From: Bacteroidales bacterium
Lineage (GTDB): Bacteria; Bacteroidota; Bacteroidia; Bacteroidales; VadinHA17
DNA: 64,000 nucleotides
Direction: 5' to 3'
Assembly: GCA_009877105.1 (NCBI GenBank)
Contig: WXFD01000019.1
Location: 97,240 to 161,239, forward strand
Part shown: piece by piece, positions 1 through 7,812 of the stretch
Position numbering within the stretch: the stretch's first letter is position 1
Layout: every line of letters starts with the position of its first letter
The notes under the pieces: model-generated
Told to the model about the DNA's origin: nothing
The model's input: only the letters and a program-made list of their open reading frames with translations
Database searches by the model: none
Position numbers and translations under genes: made by a program

Positions 1-115
1 CGTTAGATAAAACAACATTTTTGCCGTCATACCTGTAATTTTCCTGGGCTGACACTGAAATTGATCCGGTAAGGACCATGCTAAAAAGCAAACAAATAAG
101 ACCGTAAGTTTTCAT
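1..115 (-). CDS. Partial secreted protein (N-terminus only)
   Basis: Only the first 38 codons lie in the window; the gene runs off the left edge. It starts MKTYGLICLLFSMVLTGSIS and continues with SVSAQ, a typical Bacteroidota signal peptide with a likely cut just before or after the Gln, so the product is exported. The visible mature part (ENYRYDGK) is too short to name a family. Upstream, at 155-196, are two near-identical 20-bp direct repeats that may be its operator. The signal peptide is seen directly; export is inferred from it. Confidence 0.75.
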   Translation of the reverse strand, partial: MKTYGLICLLFSMVLTGSISVSAQENYRYDGKNVVLSN

Positions 116-154
116 GATCTTTGATCATTTGACAGATGAAAAATATTCTTCCAG

Positions 155-196
155 ATAATGATATATATCAATGAATATAATGATATAAGTCAATCA
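155..196. repeat. Two 20-bp direct repeats, period 22 bp (candidate operator)
   Basis: Copies at 155-174 and 177-196 read ATAATGATATAWRTCAATSA and agree at 17 of 20 positions. The first copy contains the 12-bp palindrome TGATATATATCA (159-170). The 22-bp period is about two helical turns. Closely related sequence occurs at 25951-26016 upstream of another operon. They sit 40-80 bp upstream of the left-edge gene's start codon, a suitable place for a regulator site; the regulator is unknown. Confidence 0.55.
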
Positions 197-379
197 GATA
201 ATTCGGTTAACTCATATAAAAGAGATCATCTTTTATTTATTCTGTAACCTCATTCTCCGCTTAAGCTTCGGAAGAAATGTGCATACTACTTCACACCTCC
301 TTCACTGTAGCTACAGATTCCAGTGGAGCTGCGATGTGCATAGCCTGCGTCCGGGTTCTTTAAATAAATCCACCCCTGG

Positions 380-395
380 CCCCTCCCGGGAGGGG
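380..395. repeat. 16-bp perfect GC palindrome
   Basis: CCCCTCCC immediately followed by GGGAGGGG. It lies about 115 nt past the stop of the minus-strand gene at 511 and could fold as a transcript-end hairpin, but it has no loop and no adjacent T-run, so a terminator role is weak. Confidence 0.35.
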
Positions 396-510
396 ATCTT
401 CCTGGTATTGTCTGCAGTGATTCCTGACATTTTGCATCCCGAGTATTGCACCATGGGTCATGTGTCCTGCTTTGTCAGCCGTAATTTTAACGAATGCTGA
501 CGTCCTTGTA

Positions 511-2322
511 TCAGCTGTTTGCAATGTCCAGCATTCTTTTCACTGCGGGATTTGGGTTATTTATTTCATCAGCCGACGTGATTGTCACGGTAGGTATTCC
601 ACCGTGTTCGAGATGCACCTGCATTCGCGTCTCCTCGTCCTTGTTTTTCCCGCTTAGGAAGCTGTAGCCTATTATTTTGCAAAGCCTTCCGAAAAGGAAC
701 TGGTTCAGGTCACAGCCACCTGTCCGTTCAAGGCCTTCAACCGAGCTATGCCAACTTTTAAAAAGATGTGCCTGGGCAAATGAGAGGCCCTGCATGGAAA
801 TTTCATTCAGCCCCTCTCCTCCGACCACGAGGCCATTGCCAAGTCTTCCAATATGGTCGATGAGGAGTTTCATTCCCTCTGCAGATGTTGTTGATTCCAC
901 CAGGCTGTTATAAAGATTGTGCATGACAAGGGTGACGTCAATGAATACAAAATCCAGTCCCAGATCATCACAGGCTTTTTTGATCTGCTCTCCGAGGACC
1001 GATCTCCACATGCTTAATCCCGGATGGACCTTGACCATCACATTGTTTTTCCTGTTGTGTACCCTGCTGTCGTTTGATTCAGGCACGCCGATTGACCGCC
1101 CGTCGATCCAGCTCCAGCCAAGTATCTTCTTTGTTTCGATATCCCTGTACTGGAAATCCCTGATCAGGTTATAAACAGGATTTGACGGGTCCATATCGTT
1201 GGCATTGAAATGGGGCATTACCCGGAATCCGTATTCCTTGCATCTCTTAGTAAAATTCCTGCCCTTTTCACTTGCTTTGTATTCAGGATAATTCTGGTCG
1301 TAGATGTCAGTGCGCCACTCGGGGTAGTGTAAAAGTACCTTTGACGGGGAGATTTTTTTTGAAAGGGCATCGAGGATTTCAGTTTCACCGGGGCACCAGC
1401 TTACGGCAAATCTGACATCATTGATCCAGGCTTTCCGTTTTTCCTCTTCCTTCTTCAGGGAAAAGGCCTCCCACAGCCAGTCGCGGTAGCGGGCCGCCGG
1501 AACGTGCCAGTCGCCATCATATACATTTATCCGCCATGCCAGGTTTCCGGCAGCCAGGTTGTTGTCAACAGGGCCGTAAGCTTCAGAATCAAAACTGAGA
1601 ACATACGGATCATTTTCAGATCCGGTTTTAAGGGCTTTGTATCTGTATTTGTGATCCCGTGAATGGACATAAAATCCTCCCGTTCCTGAATGAAGGATAG
1701 CCAGGCCGGCTTCCCAGTACGATGGCCAGGCCCAGCGTGAGTTATGGATGAGTTCATCATTAAGTTTAATCTTTATACCCTGGAACAATGGTGCAACAAG
1801 TTCCATTTCAGGCTTAATACCGGGAACGGACCACCTGCAGGCCAGTACTCCGGGCCTTGAGGAATAAGCCGACGGTTCAACGATAAGGTCACCGGTCTCA
1901 TCGTCGGTGAAGATGGAAACAACACCGTCTCCATGCCAGCAGCTAAAGATTATTTCCACCCGTTTGTCAGAAACCTGATTGATCCTTAGATTCGTGAAAT
2001 TCTTATCCGAGAACTCCATAATCTCATCACGGGTATAAACGAGCTGCAGAGGAGAATGAATTTCCCGGCTGAATTCCCGGATAAATTCCTCCCCGCTTTT
2101 CTTGTTTCTCAGTGAAATGAGGAATCCGTTTTCGAAAATGGCTGACAAGGTCATGGTATCAGCATAGATTTTATCATCCTTTACTTCAATTCTGGAAGGA
2201 TAATATTCAGCTTTCGCGGACACTTTGGGATTTTTCGGTTCCCTTTTCCTTTGGCTGAAAGCTTCAAGAGGGCTCAAGGCTATGGCCCCGCCAGCCGTTT
2301 TAATAAAGTTTCGTCTTATCAT
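511..2322 (-). CDS. Tat-exported TIM-barrel glycosidase-like protein (DUF6259-like)
   Basis: A 603-residue exported protein. The N-terminus MIRRNFIKTAGGAIALSP has an RRxFxK core before a hydrophobic stretch, a Tat-type signal. Residues about 35-260 are rich in short strands, like the beta-sandwich that precedes the barrel in GH31/36-like enzymes. The second half has barrel-like segments (HFNANDMDP, GLDFVFIDVTL, GGEGLNE) with acidic residues at strand ends. It resembles large uncharacterised DUF6259-type proteins of Bacteroidota glycan loci. It is last in a minus-strand operon, 45 nt after the FG-GAP gene. A glycosidase role is inference from fold-like features; no known active site could be assigned. 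Confidence 0.6.
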   Translation of the reverse strand: MIRRNFIKTAGGAIALSPLEAFSQRKREPKNPKVSAKAEYYPSRIEVKDDKIYADTMTLSAIFENGFLISLRNKKSGEEFIREFSREIHSPLQLVYTRDEIMEFSDKNFTNLRINQVSDKRVEIIFSCWHGDGVVSIFTDDETGDLIVEPSAYSSRPGVLACRWSVPGIKPEMELVAPLFQGIKIKLNDELIHNSRWAWPSYWEAGLAILHSGTGGFYVHSRDHKYRYKALKTGSENDPYVLSFDSEAYGPVDNNLAAGNLAWRINVYDGDWHVPAARYRDWLWEAFSLKKEEEKRKAWINDVRFAVSWCPGETEILDALSKKISPSKVLLHYPEWRTDIYDQNYPEYKASEKGRNFTKRCKEYGFRVMPHFNANDMDPSNPVYNLIRDFQYRDIETKKILGWSWIDGRSIGVPESNDSRVHNRKNNVMVKVHPGLSMWRSVLGEQIKKACDDLGLDFVFIDVTLVMHNLYNSLVESTTSAEGMKLLIDHIGRLGNGLVVGGEGLNEISMQGLSFAQAHLFKSWHSSVEGLERTGGCDLNQFLFGRLCKIIGYSFLSGKNKDEETRMQVHLEHGGIPTVTITSADEINNPNPAVKRMLDIANS

Positions 2323-2367
2323 ATTCCGGTTGTTTTTGATGAACCATTGAGATTGTATCGGGCTGTT

Positions 2368-4482
2368 TCATCTGCTTTCCGTGTTCCCCCGTGGCTGTTC
2401 ACGTCTGAATTTTTCCCATCCGGGCCATGAATACATTGTTGCATAGTTTGATTCATTGTATTCCGCAGGCCGGACAGGTTTATATATCCTGTCACCTTTG
2501 AATGGCCTGTCCTGGGTGTAAATCCATATTGACTCCGTATCCCATACTATCAGTTCGTCGCGCGGATCGCCGGTAAGATCCCTGACTGTCCAGGCAAGAT
2601 CTGGATGACCATCATCGGGGAACATCACCACTCTTCTTCCCCAGCCGTCGACAAGTCCGCCTTCTTCAATATTGGGCGAAAGAAAGATGAACTCGGTACC
2701 GTCACCCCTCCAGTTCACTGGCTGAACAGGGGAGCCTGCATGAATGAGCTCGAAACTGATTATCTCCTCGCCTGAGCAATTATAGAGGGTTATCAGACCC
2801 GGTTCGCCCCAGAAATTTATATTGCAGAATTCAAGGCCGGGAATATCCGGCCGATACTGACCAATACTGGGAGTCTGGGCGTGACCGACCCTGTGATGCT
2901 TCAATATTTTCCCTCCGGCGTCAAGGAACAATACTCCGTCGTCGCTGCCCCCGATGAAAATCCTGTCGGGTCCGCCTGCCAGTGAAAAATCTCCTACGCA
3001 GATACCGTCCGAATGTTCACCCATCAGCGAATCAAGCGACCAGATCAGGGTACCGTCAGGCCCGAATTTTGAATAGCCAATATACACCTCATCCCTGCCG
3101 TCGTTGTTGCCATCATGGAAAAACGGAAAATGTCCCAGATTGGCCGATGCGGTCCAAAGCAGCTCGAACTTGTTCGTGTATGCCCACATCCTTGTATGCC
3201 GGTCCTTGATTATAACATCATGCGGTTTACCCGTACCCCTTAAATCTCCGAAAGCGAAACAGTCGACATTAAGATACGGAAGAAGGTCCCTTCTGTAATA
3301 ATGTTTATATTCAAGCCAGGACTTTTCTCCCGGCAGAATTGCAGAAGAAGGTACGGGATAGCGTGATTTTTCCGTACCCGTTCTGCCATCGAGTATTTTT
3401 ATCCATTGTCCCTGGGCCATTATAACCTCGGTTTTGCCATCTCCGTCGATATCATGAATCTGAACTGCCACGTCATAGGAAAGCCAGGCATTTTCAGGGT
3501 CAGGCTTCCCGTACTGCCAAAGTATCGTTCCGTCAAGGTCAATGGCTGTAAGGCAGGTGATCTGGTTATAGTTTTCTCCGAAAAATGGCATGTTCTGTAT
3601 AAGCAGAAAATCTGTACGGCCATCGCCGTTCAGGTCACCCATCCGCAGGGCCCGGGCAACTCCGAATTCCCTGGTATCGATCTTTTTCCACAGCTTAGGC
3701 CTGGGATTATCAGCACGCAGCGCCTCTACCCTGGCTTCTTCTTCGGATCTTTCCCTGAGATATTTCTGCCTGGCTGCATCCGAGGCCGTTACCCTTACCT
3801 CATGAAATGCAACAGGACAGGTTGCAAAGAGTCCCACCTTTCCGCCTGGATACCGGTTGTCGTTGACATTGAATATTTCACGTCCGTCGATAAAGCACCG
3901 GATTTGATTGCCCGCAACCTCAACCCGGAACTTGTATGTTTTTTCAGGATCTGTCCTGAAAACTGAACTGGCAATTTCGTGCCATCCGTCCTCCCTGAAC
4001 CCTTTCTCTCCGTCGCGGTACCTGAGTGTTATTTTGTCCTCCCTGTCTAGGGCAAACAGGTAATAATGACGACCGTCACGGTAGCGGAAAACAATACCGT
4101 TCAGATCACTTCTGTCGAAAGGCGTCAGGGTTACTTCAAGGTTATAGTCCTGCCAGAGGATGTCGCCGTAACATAGTAGAGGATAGGTAAATTCATTGGT
4201 CCAGACGGTGGAATTATAGCCCAGATACTGCAGTGAATGCTTACCGTCCGACTCGATTATGTACCACTCCTCCGGCCCCCTGTTGTTGACTATTGACCAT
4301 CCGTCGGTGAAATGCCGGGGTACATAATGATATTCGGGAAACCCCCTGGCGGCAAACCCGCCGAATTTCCCCGGTTTTACTTTGGTAAAGTCACAATATG
4401 CCAGGTCTGCATCTGGTAGCCCGGATTCAAGTGGAATGACACATGATGCCAGGATATAGAACAGAATTATCAGTATTTTCAT
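2368..4482 (-). CDS. FG-GAP beta-propeller lipoprotein with N-terminal LamG/DUF1080-like domain
   Basis: A 704-residue protein with an N-terminal lipobox (ILASC), so probably a surface or periplasmic lipoprotein. Residues about 90-235 resemble a concanavalin-like LamG/DUF1080 module (NLEVTLTPFDRSDLNG, CFIDGREIFNV, PGGKVGLFA). Residues about 260-690 are propeller blades with calcium-loop motifs of the FG-GAP/VCBS type (GDLNGDGRTD, DIDGDGKTE, DGNNDGRDE). This propeller occurs in rhamnogalacturonan lyases (PL11) and in carbohydrate-binding proteins, but no lyase active site can be assigned. It lies 13 nt after the acetamidase gene and 45 nt before the TIM-barrel gene, in one operon. It could be a binding protein rather than an enzyme. 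Confidence 0.7.
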   Translation of the reverse strand: MKILIILFYILASCVIPLESGLPDADLAYCDFTKVKPGKFGGFAARGFPEYHYVPRHFTDGWSIVNNRGPEEWYIIESDGKHSLQYLGYNSTVWTNEFTYPLLCYGDILWQDYNLEVTLTPFDRSDLNGIVFRYRDGRHYYLFALDREDKITLRYRDGEKGFREDGWHEIASSVFRTDPEKTYKFRVEVAGNQIRCFIDGREIFNVNDNRYPGGKVGLFATCPVAFHEVRVTASDAARQKYLRERSEEEARVEALRADNPRPKLWKKIDTREFGVARALRMGDLNGDGRTDFLLIQNMPFFGENYNQITCLTAIDLDGTILWQYGKPDPENAWLSYDVAVQIHDIDGDGKTEVIMAQGQWIKILDGRTGTEKSRYPVPSSAILPGEKSWLEYKHYYRRDLLPYLNVDCFAFGDLRGTGKPHDVIIKDRHTRMWAYTNKFELLWTASANLGHFPFFHDGNNDGRDEVYIGYSKFGPDGTLIWSLDSLMGEHSDGICVGDFSLAGGPDRIFIGGSDDGVLFLDAGGKILKHHRVGHAQTPSIGQYRPDIPGLEFCNINFWGEPGLITLYNCSGEEIISFELIHAGSPVQPVNWRGDGTEFIFLSPNIEEGGLVDGWGRRVVMFPDDGHPDLAWTVRDLTGDPRDELIVWDTESIWIYTQDRPFKGDRIYKPVRPAEYNESNYATMYSWPGWEKFRREQPRGNTESR

Positions 4483-4495
4483 TTTTAGCGTTATT

Positions 4496-5425
4496 TTATA
4501 TTCCGAATACCCATGCAGGGACCTCCATTCTTGCGCCCTTCGCAGGATCCACTATCTGGTTTATCTTCAGCATTCCGGTAAGACTCACAAGCAGGTATGA
4601 CTCTTTGTCGTTCCTGCCTGTCATCTGCTGAACCAGCTTAACCATATCATCAGTTGCCTGCCACGCTGCCTCTTCAAGATCCCTGTGAGCACCTACTGTT
4701 GAAATCGAATCATTCCTGATTATAACAGGACGATCGCAGGAGAATCCCGTTAATTTACGGAATCTGACAATAGCTTTAGCATCAGTTTCAACACCCTGTC
4801 CCGTTACTTCACCATCTCCCTGGAGGGCATGTGCATCTCCCATGCCTGCCAGAGCCCCTTTTACCCTCGCCTTGAATACCACAGTGCTGCCCGAACGTAC
4901 TTCCCTGCAATCCATGTTCCCGCCGGTTTCGCCCGGTGCCTTTGTATCGAGTGTGCCTTCAGACGGCGAAATGCCAATCGATCCCAGCATCGGCATCATC
5001 GGGAGTTTCAGGGATTTGGAAAAGATAACATATCCGTCCTTCAGTTCGAATATCTGCCCGCTGCAATAACCCCAATCACCGACACTTATGTCAAGGATGT
5101 CTATTGCAAGCATATCGCCGGGCTCTATACCGTCAACAAAGATCGGTCCCGTTTGCGGATTTATGACACTTTCCGGACCGGGTTCCCTGAAGACGCCGTC
5201 GCGTGTAACAAGCCCCGGCATCCCGTGACTCGTTTCTACGAGAACCACCTCATTCAGACCTACATGGTATGCCGGATCCATCTCAGGTTTCCATAGCGTG
5301 AAACTCCTGTCTGCCCCGAGTATCCTGATACCTGAACTTTCACCAGCAGCCTGAAAAAAACCATTGTGGCCCGAAACCATTGCCGGCACAAACAAAGCTG
5401 ACTTTAAGAAATTACTCCTTTTCAT
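4496..5425 (-). CDS. Secreted acetamidase/formamidase family amide hydrolase
   Basis: The family hydrolyses short amides to a carboxylate and ammonia. The signature segments are present: GGNMDCRE (about residues 168-175) and GDAHALQGDGEV (about 196-207). I place the start at the internal ATG at 5425 because MKRSNFLKSALFVPAMVS then forms a signal peptide; an upstream start (5485) would put a poorly hydrophobic leader before it. The product is about 309 residues, normal for the family. Export is unusual, since most characterised members are cytoplasmic. It is the first gene of a three-gene operon with exported glycan-related proteins, so the substrate may be an amide on a glycan; that is inference. 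Confidence 0.85.
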   Translation of the reverse strand: MKRSNFLKSALFVPAMVSGHNGFFQAAGESSGIRILGADRSFTLWKPEMDPAYHVGLNEVVLVETSHGMPGLVTRDGVFREPGPESVINPQTGPIFVDGIEPGDMLAIDILDISVGDWGYCSGQIFELKDGYVIFSKSLKLPMMPMLGSIGISPSEGTLDTKAPGETGGNMDCREVRSGSTVVFKARVKGALAGMGDAHALQGDGEVTGQGVETDAKAIVRFRKLTGFSCDRPVIIRNDSISTVGAHRDLEEAAWQATDDMVKLVQQMTGRNDKESYLLVSLTGMLKINQIVDPAKGARMEVPAWVFGI

Positions 5426-5603
5426 TAGCAAATAATTTATTTTTAAAGGTGGGATGCCTGTATGCCCCGCAGACCTGAAAACCACATATGATTGAACGCG
5501 TTTTTATTCATTAGTGTTTATGTTTTTGATCAACCGTACGGGCTTTATAATATTTTAATTCTGATTAACATGATATGCTGGAAACCTCATGCTGAAAATT
5601 ATT

Positions 5604-5634
5604 TTTGCAAGTGTTTGAGAGTGTCATACATTTG
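5604..5634 (+). promoter_or_regulatory. Bacteroidota-type promoter for deoC
   Basis: A -33 TTTG (5604-5607), a 19-bp spacer, and a -7 TACATTTG (5627-5634), matching the TTTG/TAnnTTTG consensus. Transcription would begin near 5641, leaving a long leader before deoC at 5883. Confidence 0.5.
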
Positions 5635-5657
5635 GGTTTCATAAACCTAATGCTTTA

Positions 5658-5671
5658 TATATTGCAATATA
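5658..5671. promoter_or_regulatory. 14-bp palindrome at the presumed +17 of the deoC transcript
   Basis: TATATTGCAATATA is a perfect palindrome just downstream of the presumed start site, a position suited to a repressor operator. The cognate regulator is unknown. Confidence 0.4.
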
Positions 5672-5882
5672 GAAGAATAAAAATATCTGGCAAAACCCGG
5701 CATTTAAATAATGATCACGAATTTCCCATGGACTTGTGCTGACGAATGGACTTAACTGGATTACAGGGTGTAAGATTTCCCAGGCTGCAGAGTCTTTGTT
5801 TCCTGGAAATGGTTTATTGTGCCAGGTTTGGACAGGGGGTCGGATGCAGTATTTAATTATTTAATTCATAAAAATTTATTAC

Positions 5883-6605
5883 ATGATAGAAGTTTCAGAA
5901 CTGGCAAAAATGATCGACCATTCCATTCTTCATCCTTCGTATACTGACAGTGATCTTGAAGAACAATGCAGGATAGCCTTACGCTACAATGTGGCCTCGG
6001 TTTGCGTAAAACCGTATGCAGTGAGCCGGGCTTCGAAACTGTTGAAAGGAACCGGGGTAAAGGTAGGGGCGGTTGCAGGGTTTCCCCATGGTAACAGTTC
6101 GACAGAAGTGAAGGTTTTTGAAGCAACGAGGGCCTGCCTTGATGGCGCTGAGGAAATTGACATGGTAATCAATATAGGCAAGGTCCTTGGTGGAGACTGG
6201 GATTATGTGGAGCAGGAGATCAGAAGCGTAACAAGTGCCTGTCACCAGAATGGGGCAATAATAAAAGTGATCTTCGAAACGGACCTGGTAACCCGTGATG
6301 AGGATAAGATCAGGCTGTGCGAACTTTGCACCCTGGCTGGAGCTGATTTTGTAAAGACATCAACCGGTTATGGTTTTGTCAGGCAGCCGGACGGGAATTA
6401 TAACTACAAAGGGGCAACCATAGCCGATGTGGAACTCATGCGTAAGCACTCGGGACCAAATGTTCAGGTTAAATGCGCCGGAGGAGTACGCACTCTTGAT
6501 GATCTGCTGAAGATGCGGGCTGCAGGAGCTTCCCGTTCGGGTGCAACAGCTACCGCAGCCATACTGGAAGAAGCAAGAAAAAGATTTTCGGGATCTGCCG
6601 GATGA
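5883..6605 (+). CDS. deoC: Deoxyribose-phosphate aldolase
   Basis: Cytoplasmic class I aldolase that splits 2-deoxyribose 5-phosphate into glyceraldehyde 3-phosphate and acetaldehyde in nucleoside salvage. The 240-residue protein has the Schiff-base lysine in FVKTSTGYG (K158), the second lysine in VKCAGG (K197) and the aspartate in EIDMVINIG (D93). One oddity is the segment near residue 217: the usual RIGTS-type phosphate-binding motif reads SRSGATATA, which may alter substrate preference. Monocistronic, with its own promoter and long leader. It is followed by a small hairpin and a convergent gene. Family assignment is secure. Confidence 0.94.
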   Translation: MIEVSELAKMIDHSILHPSYTDSDLEEQCRIALRYNVASVCVKPYAVSRASKLLKGTGVKVGAVAGFPHGNSSTEVKVFEATRACLDGAEEIDMVINIGKVLGGDWDYVEQEIRSVTSACHQNGAIIKVIFETDLVTRDEDKIRLCELCTLAGADFVKTSTGYGFVRQPDGNYNYKGATIADVELMRKHSGPNVQVKCAGGVRTLDDLLKMRAAGASRSGATATAAILEEARKRFSGSAG

Positions 6606-6611
6606 TTTAGC

Positions 6612-6628
6612 TCCCGGTTGAACCGGGA
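6612..6628 (+). terminator. Hairpin after deoC (weak terminator candidate)
   Basis: TCCCGGT (6612-6618) pairs with ACCGGGA (6622-6628) across a 3-nt loop, starting 7 nt after the deoC stop. No U-tract follows, so it may protect the 3' end rather than terminate. Confidence 0.35.
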
Positions 6629-6677
6629 TGTAATAAATCAGGAATGGACCGAACCAGGGGTTCCAATCATTAAAATA

Positions 6678-7538
6678 TTATTTTGTCAGATCCCTGTATG
6701 ATACCAGCTTAATATTTCTTTCCGATATAACATCTTTCACTTTGCTGCTTGTGAAAACCTTAGTGACCCCATCGCGGTCGGCAGCCACATTCTCATATCC
6801 TATGTGCCATATTGCACGCATTTCGGGGGTGTCGTATCCGGGATGATCAATAAAGAAATATTTGCCGGGTTTGAGGTTTTGAAGGGTTTTTACTGCAGAG
6901 GCTATTCTTGTTTCAGCAGTTGTGTCATTCCTGCCCCACAGGGAAATGCTTTCGTAGCCCCTTTCATGAGGATCAATGTTCAGCCCGTATTCCCTGGCCA
7001 GCCGGTCGATCAGATCTGCAATCTCCGGTGCACAGCTTTCGCATACCATGTGGCAGTTGATATGACTTATGCGGGGGACATACCTTCTGGCCATTTCAAT
7101 CTGGGCTCTGAATTCAGCCTCGATCTCTTCGATCTTCCAGTTCGCATCCTTCAGTGCAGTGCCCTGGGGAAAGCCTTCCCTCTGCCATATCATCGGGTAG
7201 AAATAACCGTCTTTGTCTACCAGGCTAGGGCAACACGTCAGTGGCCGCCATTTAATGTCGTTCCACTCACTTGTCACAACGAGATGTACGCCAACGTCAA
7301 GCCCCGGATTTTCGTTCAGTAGACGAACTGCTTCAGGAAACCATGGACCGGGGACCATCAGTTCAACCGACCGCATTATTCCATCCCTGTACGAGTCGAT
7401 GCAGGCAATGTTTGCCGTGTGGGAGGAGCCTATATCATCGCCGCGGATTAGCAGTAATATTTCTTTGCCATCCTGGGAATAAGTATTTGAAAATATCAGC
7501 AGCCAGATTGAAATAAATATTGCAGATTTTGTTTTCAT
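6678..7538 (-). CDS. Secreted YdjC/ChbG-family carbohydrate deacetylase
   Basis: A 286-residue exported protein with a signal peptide ending NTYSQ. The fold family removes acetyl groups from N-acetylated oligosaccharides such as diacetylchitobiose using a divalent metal. The N-terminal metal motif appears as RGDDIGSSH (residues 32-40), against the more usual NADDFG; DVGVHLVVTSEW (81-92) and ISHINCHM carry the expected histidines. Export suggests action on periplasmic or extracellular oligosaccharides. It stands alone, convergent with deoC. Fold assignment is strong; the substrate is unknown. Confidence 0.85.
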   Translation of the reverse strand: MKTKSAIFISIWLLIFSNTYSQDGKEILLLIRGDDIGSSHTANIACIDSYRDGIMRSVELMVPGPWFPEAVRLLNENPGLDVGVHLVVTSEWNDIKWRPLTCCPSLVDKDGYFYPMIWQREGFPQGTALKDANWKIEEIEAEFRAQIEMARRYVPRISHINCHMVCESCAPEIADLIDRLAREYGLNIDPHERGYESISLWGRNDTTAETRIASAVKTLQNLKPGKYFFIDHPGYDTPEMRAIWHIGYENVAADRDGVTKVFTSSKVKDVISERNIKLVSYRDLTK

Positions 7539-7812
7539 TTTTCCTTTCGGTTTTATTTTTGATCCGATGTGAAGTTATTAAATAAAAGTATTAATACAGC
7601 TTACTCCTTCTTCAGAAACCGGATCAGCCTGTGGTTTTTCATCCTCAAACCGTTATTTCAGCGTATTCCCCTGAGGCATTCCCGGGGGCAAAGCGCCCCG
7701 GTCCTCACTCCTTAACCGGTTGGGCCATCCGGTGTATTTAATTCTGTCCTTCTTTTCCTGGCACGATGATCCTCCGTTAAACAAGAAAAACATGATGGCC
7801 GCGCCTGTGAGT

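Larger units (their letters stand above)
116..510. other. Intergenic region, 395 bp
   Basis: No convincing gene. It holds the upstream region of the left-edge gene, including a pair of 20-bp direct repeats (155-196), a 12-bp palindrome CTGTAGCTACAG (305-316) and a GC-rich 16-bp palindrome (380-395). The last lies downstream of the minus-strand gene ending at 511 and may be a transcript-end hairpin, though no T-run follows it. A 73-codon plus-strand reading frame (279-500) has no family features and is not called. Confidence 0.5.
5426..5882. other. Intergenic region, 457 bp, divergent genes
   Basis: Separates the minus-strand acetamidase operon from deoC. It carries a well-formed Bacteroidota promoter on the plus strand (5604-5634), a 14-bp palindrome just after it (5658-5671), and a transcribed leader of roughly 240 nt before deoC. 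I see no open frame of interest in the leader and no clear minus-strand promoter element. Confidence 0.5.

Noticed and set aside
279..500. Small plus-strand frame before the DUF6259-like gene
   Set aside because: It spans a GC palindrome and has no start context, signal or family match.
3406..3966. 186-codon plus-strand frame inside the FG-GAP gene
   Set aside because: It lies on the opposite strand of a strong lipoprotein gene with clear domains, and shows no family features.
7682..7701. GC hairpin CCGGGG...CCCCGG downstream of the GH2 gene as a terminator
   Set aside because: It is about 110 nt from the stop and lacks a T-run on the relevant strand.
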